From a virus, in the IMG/VR virus record IMGVR_UViG_3300038627_000004, positions 1-29,932 of that record: 29,932 nucleotides of DNA. One strand, given 5' to 3'. The notes beneath the pieces are model-generated. The model ran no database searches. It had not been told where the DNA came from and saw nothing but the letters and a program-made list of their open reading frames with translations. Of the stretch, positions 21,620 through 27,787 are shown in pieces (within the stretch, counting starts at the first letter, position 1; the number at the start of each line of letters is the position of its first letter). The position numbers and the translations under genes were made by a program.

Positions 21620-22162
21620 GTGACAAACTTTATCGAATTGAAAGCTGCGGAGCACAGGCATCTATTTAACCAGGTTAGCTTTTGTGCCAGTGCGCTAGAC
21701 AAGAAAGCAAAGCGTGTTTTTAAAAAACGGTTGTATGTCAATGGTAGGTGTATGATGGGAACTAATGGTAAGCGACTGCACCACGTACGTCTTGTGGATC
21801 GCCTTTTTGGAAACGGCGTGTATAAGGTGATGAAGCACACTAAAACTGTCATTCACTGCCTGCAGACGCCCGAGGACGTAACATATCCTGATGTTAAAAC
21901 TATTTTCCGGGAGATAAAGTCGGACTATGATGAGGTGTGGTGTAAATTGGAGGTTTTGGAAAATGACGACTTTAACAAATTTGTGTTCGCCCTTGCACGT
22001 GCTTTGCCGGGTGAAGATCATTGGTTTGATATCGAACATCTAAAGCCTCTGATCGGTCACCATTGGGATATTTGTGTTCGGGTGAACCAGGGAGAAAAGC
22101 CCTTAGTGGCAAGGAATAAGGACAAAACTGCCTTTATAATGCCGAGTGGATTGGAAAAATAG
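21620..22162 (+). CDS. beta-clamp-like protein, copy 1
   Basis: The 180-residue product begins VTNFIELKAAEHRHLFNQVS (GTG start after AAAGGGGGA). LYVNGRCMMGTNGKRLHH resembles the G-R-x-x-x-T-D/N-G-x-R-L segment of DnaN sliding-clamp domains, and the C-terminus ends AFIMPSG, like the IMPM end of DnaN. At about half the length of DnaN it could be a shortened clamp or a clamp-fold protein; this assignment is tentative. An in-frame ATG at 21587 sits at the predicted transcription start. A paralogue at 23222 shares identical stretches. It is controlled by the sigma-54 cassette upstream. Confidence 0.6.
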   Translation: MTNFIELKAAEHRHLFNQVSFCASALDKKAKRVFKKRLYVNGRCMMGTNGKRLHHVRLVDRLFGNGVYKVMKHTKTVIHCLQTPEDVTYPDVKTIFREIKSDYDEVWCKLEVLENDDFNKFVFALARALPGEDHWFDIEHLKPLIGHHWDICVRVNQGEKPLVARNKDKTAFIMPSGLEK

Positions 22163-22168
22163 AAATAC

Positions 22169-22304
22169 CCCCGCAAACAATTAAAATAGCGGGGAAATAT
22201 CGTCGTACGAGCCTGACGACGATATATACGAAATGACAGACGATGATGTCGTCTGTCATGCCCACGAAACGAGAGATCGTTTCCTGCGTAGGAAACGATC
22301 TCTC
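22169..22304 (+). other. array of four consecutive stem-loops
   Basis: Between two genes lie four inverted repeats in a row. HP1: 22169-22174/22189-22194, 6 bp. HP2: 22197-22206/22216-22225, 10 bp, loop 9. HP3: 22233-22243/22249-22259, 11 bp, loop 5. HP4: 22271-22285/22290-22304, perfect 15 bp, tetraloop GCGT. None is followed by a T-run, so they are not standard terminators. They could form a structured RNA, RNase III sites or protein-binding sites. Confidence 0.8.
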
Positions 22305-22327
22305 TACTAAATGGGGGGTAGCATACA

Positions 22328-22660
22328 ATGAGAATGTGGATGATCGACCCTAATAAAATGTGCAAAAGGCACATATCAGGGGAGCACAATGAGATCCATA
22401 AGCACCTGCCCTCATTATACGCCGGAGTATCGGTTGAGGGGCGCATGGCGCCAGTCGTTCAGATACAGCTCAATGCGCTGCAGGCGCGACACGATGAGCT
22501 GGCGCAGTACCTCAACCACAAAAGCCCGCTGGAGGTCGATGACGGGCTCATCCGGCGCAACTACGGGCCACACTATTATAGAATGGTAGATGTAACTCAC
22601 AACGAGGCGGATCTCGCTAATAGGTGCGAGGCCTGCCGTAAGCTAATTTGGAAGGGGTAA
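22328..22660 (+). CDS. pyrimidine-dimer DNA glycosylase-like protein
   Basis: The 110-residue protein opens MRMWMIDPNKMCKRHISGEH followed by NEIHKH and VSVEGRMAPVVQIQLNALQARHDELA. This matches the pyrimidine-dimer DNA glycosylase/endonuclease V-like family of phages (T4 DenV is the characterised relative), which excise UV-damaged bases. The conserved GEHxEIHKH block is intact. The C-terminal CEAC could bind metal. A GGGGGG site lies about 7 bases before the ATG. It follows the stem-loop array, with no promoter of its own visible. Confidence 0.75.
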   Translation: MRMWMIDPNKMCKRHISGEHNEIHKHLPSLYAGVSVEGRMAPVVQIQLNALQARHDELAQYLNHKSPLEVDDGLIRRNYGPHYYRMVDVTHNEADLANRCEACRKLIWKG

Positions 22661-22664
22661 AAAC

Positions 22665-22817
22665 ATGATCTTAATCGAATCGGATGAAAATGCACGGCTA
22701 CGCGAGGCAGCAGCCAATCTCTGGAAGGAAAATGCCAGGCTACAACGCCGCATAAAACGGATTGAGAGCCTGACATTCTGGGGCCGTTTAATGTTCGTCA
22801 TCACTGGGAGGGATTAA
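22665..22817 (+). CDS. 50-residue coiled-coil peptide
   Basis: This short gene begins ATGATCTTAATCG four bases after the glycosylase stop, with GGAAGGGG upstream inside that gene. The 50-residue product has heptad-like leucines in DENARLREAAANLWKENARL and a hydrophobic C-terminus (LTFWGRLMFVITG), suggesting a membrane-associated coiled coil. No family is recognised. Confidence 0.5.
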   Translation: MILIESDENARLREAAANLWKENARLQRRIKRIESLTFWGRLMFVITGRD

Positions 22818-22820
22818 AAA

Positions 22821-23069
22821 ATGAGCACACCATCACACCGACGGCGCAGAGGCCGACTGGATTATGAGCCCGGAGTTGATCCTATGGATGTTCAGCCCTA
22901 TAAAAAAGGTACGCGGGGCTTTGACGTGCATCTGCCGGATTATCTCGAGGGATGGTACGAGATGGCTCATCTCGAGGGACGGTACGAGATGGGGGACGAA
23001 AGCCCGCGCTCAGAGGAGGAGCTGTGGGAGGAGCGGTGCCCGTGCTGTGGGAGGCCCCTACCCGAGTAG
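22821..23069 (+). CDS. hypothetical protein with C-terminal CPCC knuckle
   Basis: The 82-residue protein starts MSTPSHRRRRGRLDYEPG, has a repeated Y-E-M-x-H/G-L-E-G-R/W-Y-E-M motif in the middle (EGWYEMAHLEGRYEMGDE) and ends CPCCGRPLPE, a likely metal-binding knuckle. The short duplication points to internal expansion. GGGAGGGATT precedes the ATG. The stop codon touches the first activator-like palindrome of the next cassette. Confidence 0.55.
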   Translation: MSTPSHRRRRGRLDYEPGVDPMDVQPYKKGTRGFDVHLPDYLEGWYEMAHLEGRYEMGDESPRSEEELWEERCPCCGRPLPE

Positions 23070-23105
23070 TGACAACAATTGCCGTCAAAGTGACAATTTA
23101 CGTCA
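23070..23105 (+). promoter_or_regulatory. paired activator-site palindromes (cassette 6)
   Basis: TGACAACAATTGCCG (23070-23084) and TGACAATTTACGTCA (23091-23105) have centres 21 bases apart and stand 64-85 bases before the -24 GG. Confidence 0.65.
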
Positions 23106-23115
23106 CTAAATTGGC

Positions 23116-23146
23116 GTACACTTAAGTGTACAAGTGTTGATTTTAT
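23116..23146 (+). terminator. palindromic terminator (cassette 6)
   Basis: GTACACTTAAGTGTAC (23116-23131) is a perfect 16-bp palindrome that folds to a 6-bp stem with a TTAA loop, followed by a moderately T-rich tract. It occupies the same place as the terminators in the other cassettes but with unrelated arms. Confidence 0.55.
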
Positions 23147-23159
23147 TGGGTTTTTTGTC

Positions 23160-23176
23160 TTGGCACGGGATCTGCA
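23160..23176 (+). promoter_or_regulatory. sigma-54-type promoter (cassette 6)
   Basis: TTGGCACGGGATCTGCA has GG (23162-23163) and GC (23174-23175) at N10, one base different from the promoters at 9870, 21558 and 26074. The predicted start is near 23187. Confidence 0.8.
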
Positions 23177-23221
23177 TTATGAATAACCATGGACGCAAAC
23201 AACAACATAAAGGAAAATAAA

Positions 23222-23782
23222 ATGACAAACCTTGTCGAATTGAAAGCTACGGAGAATAGGGAACTGTTTAATCAAGTAAGCTTTTGTGCCGGTGCGCTGG
23301 ACAAGAAGGCAGAGGATCTTTATAAAAAACGGTTGTATGTCAATGGTAGGTGTATGATGGGAACTAATGGTAAGCGACTGCACCACGCACGTCTCAGGTG
23401 GCGTTTTTTTGGAAACGGCACGTATAAATTGATGAAGCACACTAAAACTACCATTCAATGTGTGCGGATTTATGAGGACATAAAGTATCCTGATGTTAAA
23501 ACTATTTTCCGGGAGATAAAGTCGGACTATGATGAGGTGTGGTGTAAATTGGAGGTTTTGGAAAATGACGACTTTAACAAATTTGTGTTCGCCCTTGCAC
23601 GTGCTTTGCCGGGTGAAGATCATTGGTTTGATATCGAACATCTAAAGCCTCTGATCGGTCACCATTGGGATATTTGTGTTCGGGTGAACCAGGGAGAAAA
23701 GCCCTTAGTGGCACGGGGTGGGGACAAAACTGCCTTTATAATACTGAATAGACCGCAACAATATAAATATAAAGGAGAATAA
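23222..23782 (+). CDS. beta-clamp-like protein, copy 2
   Basis: The 186-residue paralogue of the gene at 21620 begins MTNLVELKATENRELFNQVS after AAAGGAAAA. The stretch of about 228 bases around 23485-23712 is identical to 21885-22112, and a second near-identical block covers the VNGRCMMGTNGKRLHH region; the segments between and at both ends differ. The C-terminus reads AFIILNRPQ instead of AFIMP. The clamp-fold assignment is tentative. The two copies appear to be kept alike by recombination while their ends diverge. Confidence 0.6.
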   Translation: MTNLVELKATENRELFNQVSFCAGALDKKAEDLYKKRLYVNGRCMMGTNGKRLHHARLRWRFFGNGTYKLMKHTKTTIQCVRIYEDIKYPDVKTIFREIKSDYDEVWCKLEVLENDDFNKFVFALARALPGEDHWFDIEHLKPLIGHHWDICVRVNQGEKPLVARGGDKTAFIILNRPQQYKYKGE

Positions 23783-23783
23783 A

Positions 23784-23984
23784 ATGAACACCGTCCACAT
23801 AGCCGCCGCCGACCAAAAAACCGCAGAAGAAGTTTTCAACTATCTCGACAAACTGATGACCTTCGGCTCAGTGAACATCGATACAGAGGCCAATGTGTAC
23901 GCCGCGACCAACATGACCGCCCGGGCGGCGATCAGTGTGCTGAACACCCGTTTCGGCGGCACAATCGAAACTATAATAATTTAA
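23784..23984 (+). CDS. hypothetical protein
   Basis: The 66-residue protein (MNTVHIAAADQKTAEEVFNYLD) looks like a small alpha/beta domain with strand-helix-strand-helix-strand order (VHIAA, EEVFNYLDKLM, VNIDTEANVYAAT, RAAISVLNTRFG, TIETIII). Its start is one base after the previous stop, behind GGAGAAT. No family is recognised. Confidence 0.6.
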   Translation: MNTVHIAAADQKTAEEVFNYLDKLMTFGSVNIDTEANVYAATNMTARAAISVLNTRFGGTIETIII

Positions 23985-23996
23985 GGGAGGTCAATC

Positions 23997-24116
23997 ATGC
24001 AGGGACGAATAACTAAAAAACATTTTTTCTGGATAGCCCGGGAGTTCGGACTCAAAAAAGCCCTGCTAATACTGATCTCAACCGACGCCGTCGCACTTAA
24101 CATTTTAATGTCATAA
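23997..24116 (+). CDS. 39-residue peptide, partly hydrophobic
   Basis: After GGGAGGTC the ATG at 23997 opens a 39-codon frame (MQGRITKKHFFWIAREFGLK followed by a hydrophobic segment ALLILISTDAVALNILM). A basic N-terminus and one hydrophobic helix suggest a small membrane peptide. It fills the gap between two genes with normal spacing, which favours a real gene, but length leaves doubt. Confidence 0.5.
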   Translation: MQGRITKKHFFWIAREFGLKKALLILISTDAVALNILMS

Positions 24117-24130
24117 TAGGAGACAACACC

Positions 24131-24334
24131 ATGAAATCACAATTCGATCAATTTATGGATCAGGCGAGCATTGGGGACCTGCTGGACTACCTCGAGGCCC
24201 AGGGAGACGCCCTCGAAACATTTGGTTGGGAATCCAGGTTTGAGCAGTACCTGGACGCCGACGAGGGGATTCTCGAACACGAGGAGTTTAGCGCATATTT
24301 TTTCGATAAACTGTTTATCGAGGAGGAGGTTTAG
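24131..24334 (+). CDS. small acidic hypothetical protein
   Basis: The 67-residue protein (MKSQFDQFMDQASIGDLLDYLE) is very acidic (many Asp and Glu) and predicted helical. Acidic phage proteins of this size may mimic DNA to block host DNA-binding proteins, but nothing specific supports that here. AGGAGAC precedes the ATG. Confidence 0.6.
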   Translation: MKSQFDQFMDQASIGDLLDYLEAQGDALETFGWESRFEQYLDADEGILEHEEFSAYFFDKLFIEEEV

Positions 24335-24337
24335 ACC

Positions 24338-24814
24338 ATGGAGATAACAAAAGAAAATATCCATGAATTAATCGGAGAGGGAAAACTCAGGTTCGGTGAA
24401 ACAATGCTTGAATTTGCCAACAGACAGAATTTCCAAGCAAAAAAAACTTTAGTTCTATGGGGTTTTAATGCTTCTTCGCAGTACTGTTTCGAAGCCAGTG
24501 GTAGCACCCGGTATGTGTACGCTCGTTTCCCCGTACCAAATCCTGCGTTAGGGTTAAAAGATGGAGATCCGGTGATCTGTTTGAACGGGGCCTCAAATAT
24601 AATGGAGCACAGAATCGTTAAAAAATGGAAACCTAAGTTTCCAGAGATTGTCATCATCTACCCTGACGGGCTAAATAGATGGACAGATGTGCGGAACTAC
24701 TATCAAAGATGCTCGCCGGGTTACTGGAGAATTCCAACTCCAGATGAACTCGCGGAACAGGGATTTCCGATGGATTATTACACCAAAAGGAGCAGGCAAA
24801 ATGACCAAATTTAA
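24338..24814 (+). CDS. hypothetical protein
   Basis: The 158-residue protein starts MEITKENIHELIGEGKLRFGETML, with aromatic strands (YCFEASGSTRYVYARFPVP) and an Asp/Trp/Tyr-rich end. No family is recognised. It begins three bases after the previous stop, behind GAGGAGG, and its last 14 bases overlap the start of the next gene. Confidence 0.6.
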   Translation: MEITKENIHELIGEGKLRFGETMLEFANRQNFQAKKTLVLWGFNASSQYCFEASGSTRYVYARFPVPNPALGLKDGDPVICLNGASNIMEHRIVKKWKPKFPEIVIIYPDGLNRWTDVRNYYQRCSPGYWRIPTPDELAEQGFPMDYYTKRSRQNDQI

Positions 24815-25175
24815 AAATGGCCAAGAGGTTGAGTGTTTTGATCATGGGGATAAAGAGTGGGTGATAGCGGACTATGCATGTCCACATCCGAAGATAAAGG
24901 GCAAGCACGTCATATGGACATCTATGGATAGATTGGTGGTGATCGCAGAACCCGATATTAGGCACCTTCCATTGCCAGATTGGCCGATGGACCACCCTAT
25001 TGAGGTTTCGCGCGATGGCGATGTCTGGATACCTGCCCATTTTAAGAGGTGGGGCAGGGACAGGCGTGCGGTTGTCTGGGACCACGGTCGTACAACGCAC
25101 ACCGGGGCAAAAACTGAGAAGTATCAATATTATCGGGAAAACGAAAAGGAGCAAGTAAAAAATGACCGAATTTAA
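24801..25175 (+). CDS. tandem paralogue family, copy 1
   Basis: The 124-residue protein begins MTKFKNGQEVECFDHGDKEW behind AAAGGAGC. Predicted beta-strands with D-x-x-W-V-I and GRTTHTG motifs suggest a small SH3-like or tudor-like barrel (inference). The last 14 bases overlap the following paralogue at 25162 and the first 14 overlap the preceding gene, so all three are translationally coupled. The longer frame from 24687 has no site and is not used. Confidence 0.65.
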   Translation: MTKFKNGQEVECFDHGDKEWVIADYACPHPKIKGKHVIWTSMDRLVVIAEPDIRHLPLPDWPMDHPIEVSRDGDVWIPAHFKRWGRDRRAVVWDHGRTTHTGAKTEKYQYYRENEKEQVKNDRI

Positions 25176-25515
25176 AAACGGCCAAGAGGTCGAGTATTTT
25201 GATCGTGTATCTAATGAGTGGGTGATAGTGGACTACACATGCCCACATCCGAAAATAAAAGGCTGGCACGCCATATGGGCACCTATGCGTGGATTGGTGA
25301 TAGTCGCAAAAACCGAGATTAGGCATATCCCATTGCAAGATTGGCCGACGGACCACCCTATTGAGGTTTCGTGCGGTGGTAATTTCTGGGTACCAGCCCA
25401 TTTTAAGGGGTGGGGCGAGGATGGGTGTGTGGTTGTGTGGGCCGGCGGTCGTACCTCGCACAGCGGGGCGGCAACCGAGGAATATCAATATTATCGGGAA
25501 AACGATAGGGGGTAA
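25162..25515 (+). CDS. tandem paralogue family, copy 2
   Basis: The 117-residue protein (MTEFKNGQEVEYFDRVSNEW) is clearly homologous to the gene just before it along its whole length, including CPHPKIKG, DHPIEVS, PAHFK.W and GRT.H.G. The spacer and ribosome site (AAAAGGAGCAAG) are also copied, as is the 14-base overlap, so the gene arose by tandem duplication with its translation signals. The function is unknown. Confidence 0.65.
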   Translation: MTEFKNGQEVEYFDRVSNEWVIVDYTCPHPKIKGWHAIWAPMRGLVIVAKTEIRHIPLQDWPTDHPIEVSCGGNFWVPAHFKGWGEDGCVVVWAGGRTSHSGAATEEYQYYRENDRG

Positions 25516-25558
25516 CTATGGATGGAAAAACAATACTTAATCGACAAGGAGGATAATC

Positions 25559-25979
25559 ATGACTAAATGTGAAGACATCTTTAAAATGGGAGATCCTGTG
25601 CTGGCGGGGGGACAATGATCACGATAATTGGAAACCGGCAATTTTTATATGCAAAATAGACACCTCAAATCAATTATTTAAAAATATTATATATCCATAC
25701 ATATGTTTGCCAACGGGGGGCAAAGCCCCTGTGTATTTTAGATACTGCCGTCACCTACGCCCAGACATCCAAGTTGACACACTTGTGTAGGTGAGGGCAT
25801 GTGAAAAAGACGCATGGACACCAAGATACGCTACTGGCAGACGGGATCAAAAAGGCCGTTTAGGAGCGTTTGATTGTGGAAGAACCAGTCACACAAAAAT
25901 GGGGATAACCTATTGGCCGTATCATACCCTGACCGACCCAAACAACGTGGTTCGAGGATATAAATTAACCCGGAGGTAA
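25559..25979 (+). pseudogene. broken third paralogue
   Basis: After a strong AAGGAGG site a frame begins MTKCEDIFKMGDPVLAGG and stops within 20 codons. Skipping one G in a run of six G's near 25605-25611 continues as DNDHDNWKPAIFICKI to a TAG at 25788-25790. The same frame then continues to WTPRYATG...FDCGRTSHTK, matching the WVPAHFKG...GRTSHSG end of the paralogues. It is thus a divergent third copy with a frameshift and a stop. Slippage at the G6 run or programmed recoding could in principle restore part of it. Confidence 0.6.
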
Positions 25980-25983
25980 TTTG

Positions 25984-26019
25984 TGACAACAATTGCCGTC
26001 AATGTGACAATTGTTGTCA
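25984..26019 (+). promoter_or_regulatory. paired activator-site palindromes (cassette 7)
   Basis: TGACAACAATTGCCG (25984-25998) and the perfect palindrome TGACAATTGTTGTCA (26005-26019) have centres 21 bases apart. They lie 64-85 bases before the -24 GG. Confidence 0.7.
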
Positions 26020-26025
26020 CAAATT

Positions 26026-26060
26026 ACCCGTATGCTTCTGTATACGGGTATTGATTTTAT
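26026..26060 (+). terminator. intrinsic terminator (cassette 7)
   Basis: The same 10-bp stem and TTCT loop as at 9822 (arms 26026-26035 and 26040-26049) is followed by ATTGATTTTATT. Confidence 0.65.
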
Positions 26061-26073
26061 TGGGTTTTTTGTC

Positions 26074-26090
26074 TTGGCACGGTATCTGCA
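26074..26090 (+). promoter_or_regulatory. sigma-54-type promoter (cassette 7)
   Basis: TTGGCACGGTATCTGCA with GG (26076-26077) and GC (26088-26089) at N10; identical to the promoters at 9870 and 21558. The predicted start is near 26101. Confidence 0.8.
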
Positions 26091-26135
26091 TTGTAAATAG
26101 CCATGAACGCACACAACGATAGAAAGGATAACACC

Positions 26136-26381
26136 ATGAACGATGTAATCAAAAAGATCAAAGCGATTGCCAATGAGATTGACGGGTGTTTCAACAGCTT
26201 TTCCGTTGAGGAAGCCCTGGAACTCACCGATGGTGTCGTCGCCGAGACCACTAAGGTAAACCCCTCGACAGGCACAAAGCTGGTTGTCACCGGGTCTATC
26301 GATGGGTCTATCAAAACCTGGACAACTGAGACCAAACCCAACGTTGTTGAGTACAACATAGACAAGGGGTTTAGGGTTTGA
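26136..26381 (+). CDS. hypothetical protein after cassette 7
   Basis: The 81-residue protein begins MNDVIKKIKAIANEIDGCFN, with an amphipathic N-terminal helix and then a beta-rich part (TKLVVTGSIDGSIKTWTTE). The ATG at 26136 follows AGAAAGGAT; an in-frame ATG at 26103 lies at the predicted transcription start. No family is recognised. Confidence 0.6.
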   Translation: MNDVIKKIKAIANEIDGCFNSFSVEEALELTDGVVAETTKVNPSTGTKLVVTGSIDGSIKTWTTETKPNVVEYNIDKGFRV

Positions 26382-26407
26382 ATCCAACGAATAATAAGGG
26401 GGATACA

Positions 26408-26608
26408 ATGAAAAAACAGGTCGTAACACTCGCACAATACCGCGAAATGCGCGAAGCATACAGGAAACAAACGGGCAGGACTTTCCTTCAGGATCATCGG
26501 GTGCAGGCGCTCCACAATAGCCACCCGCTGTGTAGTGACTACCCGCCCAACGTGGAACTGGACAAACCCGCGGGCATGCACGGCATGTTGACAATAACCG
26601 CAAGATAA
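26408..26608 (+). CDS. hypothetical protein
   Basis: The 66-residue protein starts MKKQVVTLAQYREMREAYRK after AAGGGGGAT. It has a helical N-terminal half and a polar C-terminal half with scattered His, Cys and Pro residues. No family is recognised. It is expected to be cotranscribed from the sigma-54-type promoter at 26074. Confidence 0.55.
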   Translation: MKKQVVTLAQYREMREAYRKQTGRTFLQDHRVQALHNSHPLCSDYPPNVELDKPAGMHGMLTITAR

Positions 26609-26624
26609 TAGAGGAGACCAATCC

Positions 26625-27017
26625 ATGAAAATGTATAAAATCAAAAAAAATTCGGGAATGTTGCAATTTAGAACCGGGAAAGGCAACTATGTTGTCCCGG
26701 GCAACATAGAAGCTGAATGCAATATACAAATTGAAGGCACCCTCCGAATAGAGGGAAGCCTGGATGTATATGAAATCAGTGCGGTGAACCTATTCGTCAG
26801 CCGGGACGTTGACGCTGACGCCGTCAGCGTGACAAACCTTGTCGCCAGGGATATATTTGCCATGAATCTTTGTGCCCAAAATGTTGTCAGCCGGGACGTT
26901 GACGCTGACGCCGTAGACGTGGCGGAACTCCTTGTCGCCAGGGATATAGATGTCATTAACCTCCGTGCCAAAAATGTTGTCTATACCGGAAAGCTATACG
27001 GCGCCACGCCGAGCTAA
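26625..27017 (+). CDS. beta-helix-like repeat protein, copy 1
   Basis: The 130-residue protein shares its first 40 residues (M-x-x-Y-x-I-x-x-N-S-x-M) with the next gene. It then has degenerate five-residue repeats such as SRDVDADAV, which occurs twice, and LVARDI. Small interior residues alternate with aliphatic ones every five positions, as in right-handed quadrilateral beta-helices of pentapeptide-like proteins. It may form a rod or polymer. GAGGAGACC precedes the ATG. Confidence 0.65.
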   Translation: MKMYKIKKNSGMLQFRTGKGNYVVPGNIEAECNIQIEGTLRIEGSLDVYEISAVNLFVSRDVDADAVSVTNLVARDIFAMNLCAQNVVSRDVDADAVDVAELLVARDIDVINLRAKNVVYTGKLYGATPS

Positions 27018-27029
27018 GGAGACCAATTT

Positions 27030-27488
27030 ATGAAAACCTACGTAATTGAATCGAATTCGGAAATGGAACGGTTCCGAAGCGAGGATGGCAGTTATGAAGT
27101 CATCGGCAACCTGAGCGCGAATTGTGGCATAAATATTAATGGGGATATCCACGCCTGGGATATCAAGGCCAGAGATATCAAGGCCAGAGATATCAAGGCC
27201 AGAGATATCCATTGTGTCGTGAACATTGACGCCAGGGATATCTCTGGCCTGGATATCTGCGCCTGGGACATTAAGGCCCGGGATATCTGCGCCAGAGATG
27301 CCGAGGCCCGGGATATCTGCACCAGAGATATCGACGCCCGGGATATCTGCGCCTGGGGCGTTAAGGCCAGGGATATCGACGTCAGAGATGCCGACGCCGA
27401 TAGCATTCACGCCCGGGACGTTCACGCCCGGAAAGTCGTCGCCCCAGACATTGATGTCATGAACCTATATTATAATGAGGGTCATTGA
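27030..27488 (+). CDS. beta-helix-like repeat protein, copy 2 (xARDI repeats)
   Basis: The 152-residue protein has the same N-terminal domain as its neighbour (MKTYVIESNSEMERFRS), followed by about 17 five-residue units with consensus x-A-R-D-I (KARDI, CARDA, EARDI, DARDI). Pentapeptide-repeat proteins fold as a square beta-helix and some mimic DNA (MfpA, Qnr); the motif here is not the canonical A-D/N-L-x-x, so only the fold class is inferred. The DNA carries tandem 15-base repeats rich in GATATC. The gene closes the accessory region. Confidence 0.7.
   Translation: MKTYVIESNSEMERFRSEDGSYEVIGNLSANCGININGDIHAWDIKARDIKARDIKARDIHCVVNIDARDISGLDICAWDIKARDICARDAEARDICTRDIDARDICAWGVKARDIDVRDADADSIHARDVHARKVVAPDIDVMNLYYNEGH
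27143..27378 (+). repeat. 15-bp tandem repeats with GATATC
   Basis: The unit GATATC(A/T)AGGCCAGA and variants (GATATCTGCGCC) recur in the second beta-helix-like gene, with many exact GATATC hexamers. Three copies at 27158-27205 are nearly identical, indicating recent expansion. Confidence 0.75.
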
Positions 27489-27661
27489 CCTCGTTTGTTC
27501 CCCTTGTTCCCCCTCTGTTCCCCTTTCTTTCGTGGAAAGGGGAACACGTAACCCTCCGAATCTATTAGGCATAGTGCCTTTGTTCCCCTTTTTCCCCTTT
27601 TTTTGATGTTTCAACTTCTTTATATTTTTTCGGTGTGTGTTTTTTTTAGGATTGCAGGTTT

Positions 27662-27690
27662 TTTACACATAGCTTTTTTATATATAGTAT
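27662..27690 (+). promoter_or_regulatory. possible sigma-70-like promoter before the terminase
   Basis: TTTACA (27662-27667) is followed after 17 bases by TAGTAT (27685-27690) in an AT-rich stretch. It could drive the terminase genes. The -10 box is a four-of-six match, so it is weak evidence. Confidence 0.35.
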
Positions 27691-27787
27691 TATACTTTAA
27701 ATAGGAACAATAGGAACAATAGGAACAATATAGTAATATCAATAATTTAGCTGTTCCCCTTTTGTTCCCCTTGTTCCCCTTTGTAAG

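Noticed and set aside
22233-22259. Third hairpin as another activator site
   Set aside because: Its ends read TGACA and TGTCA, but the spacing is much wider than in the 15-base element and no promoter follows, so it is treated as a stem-loop.
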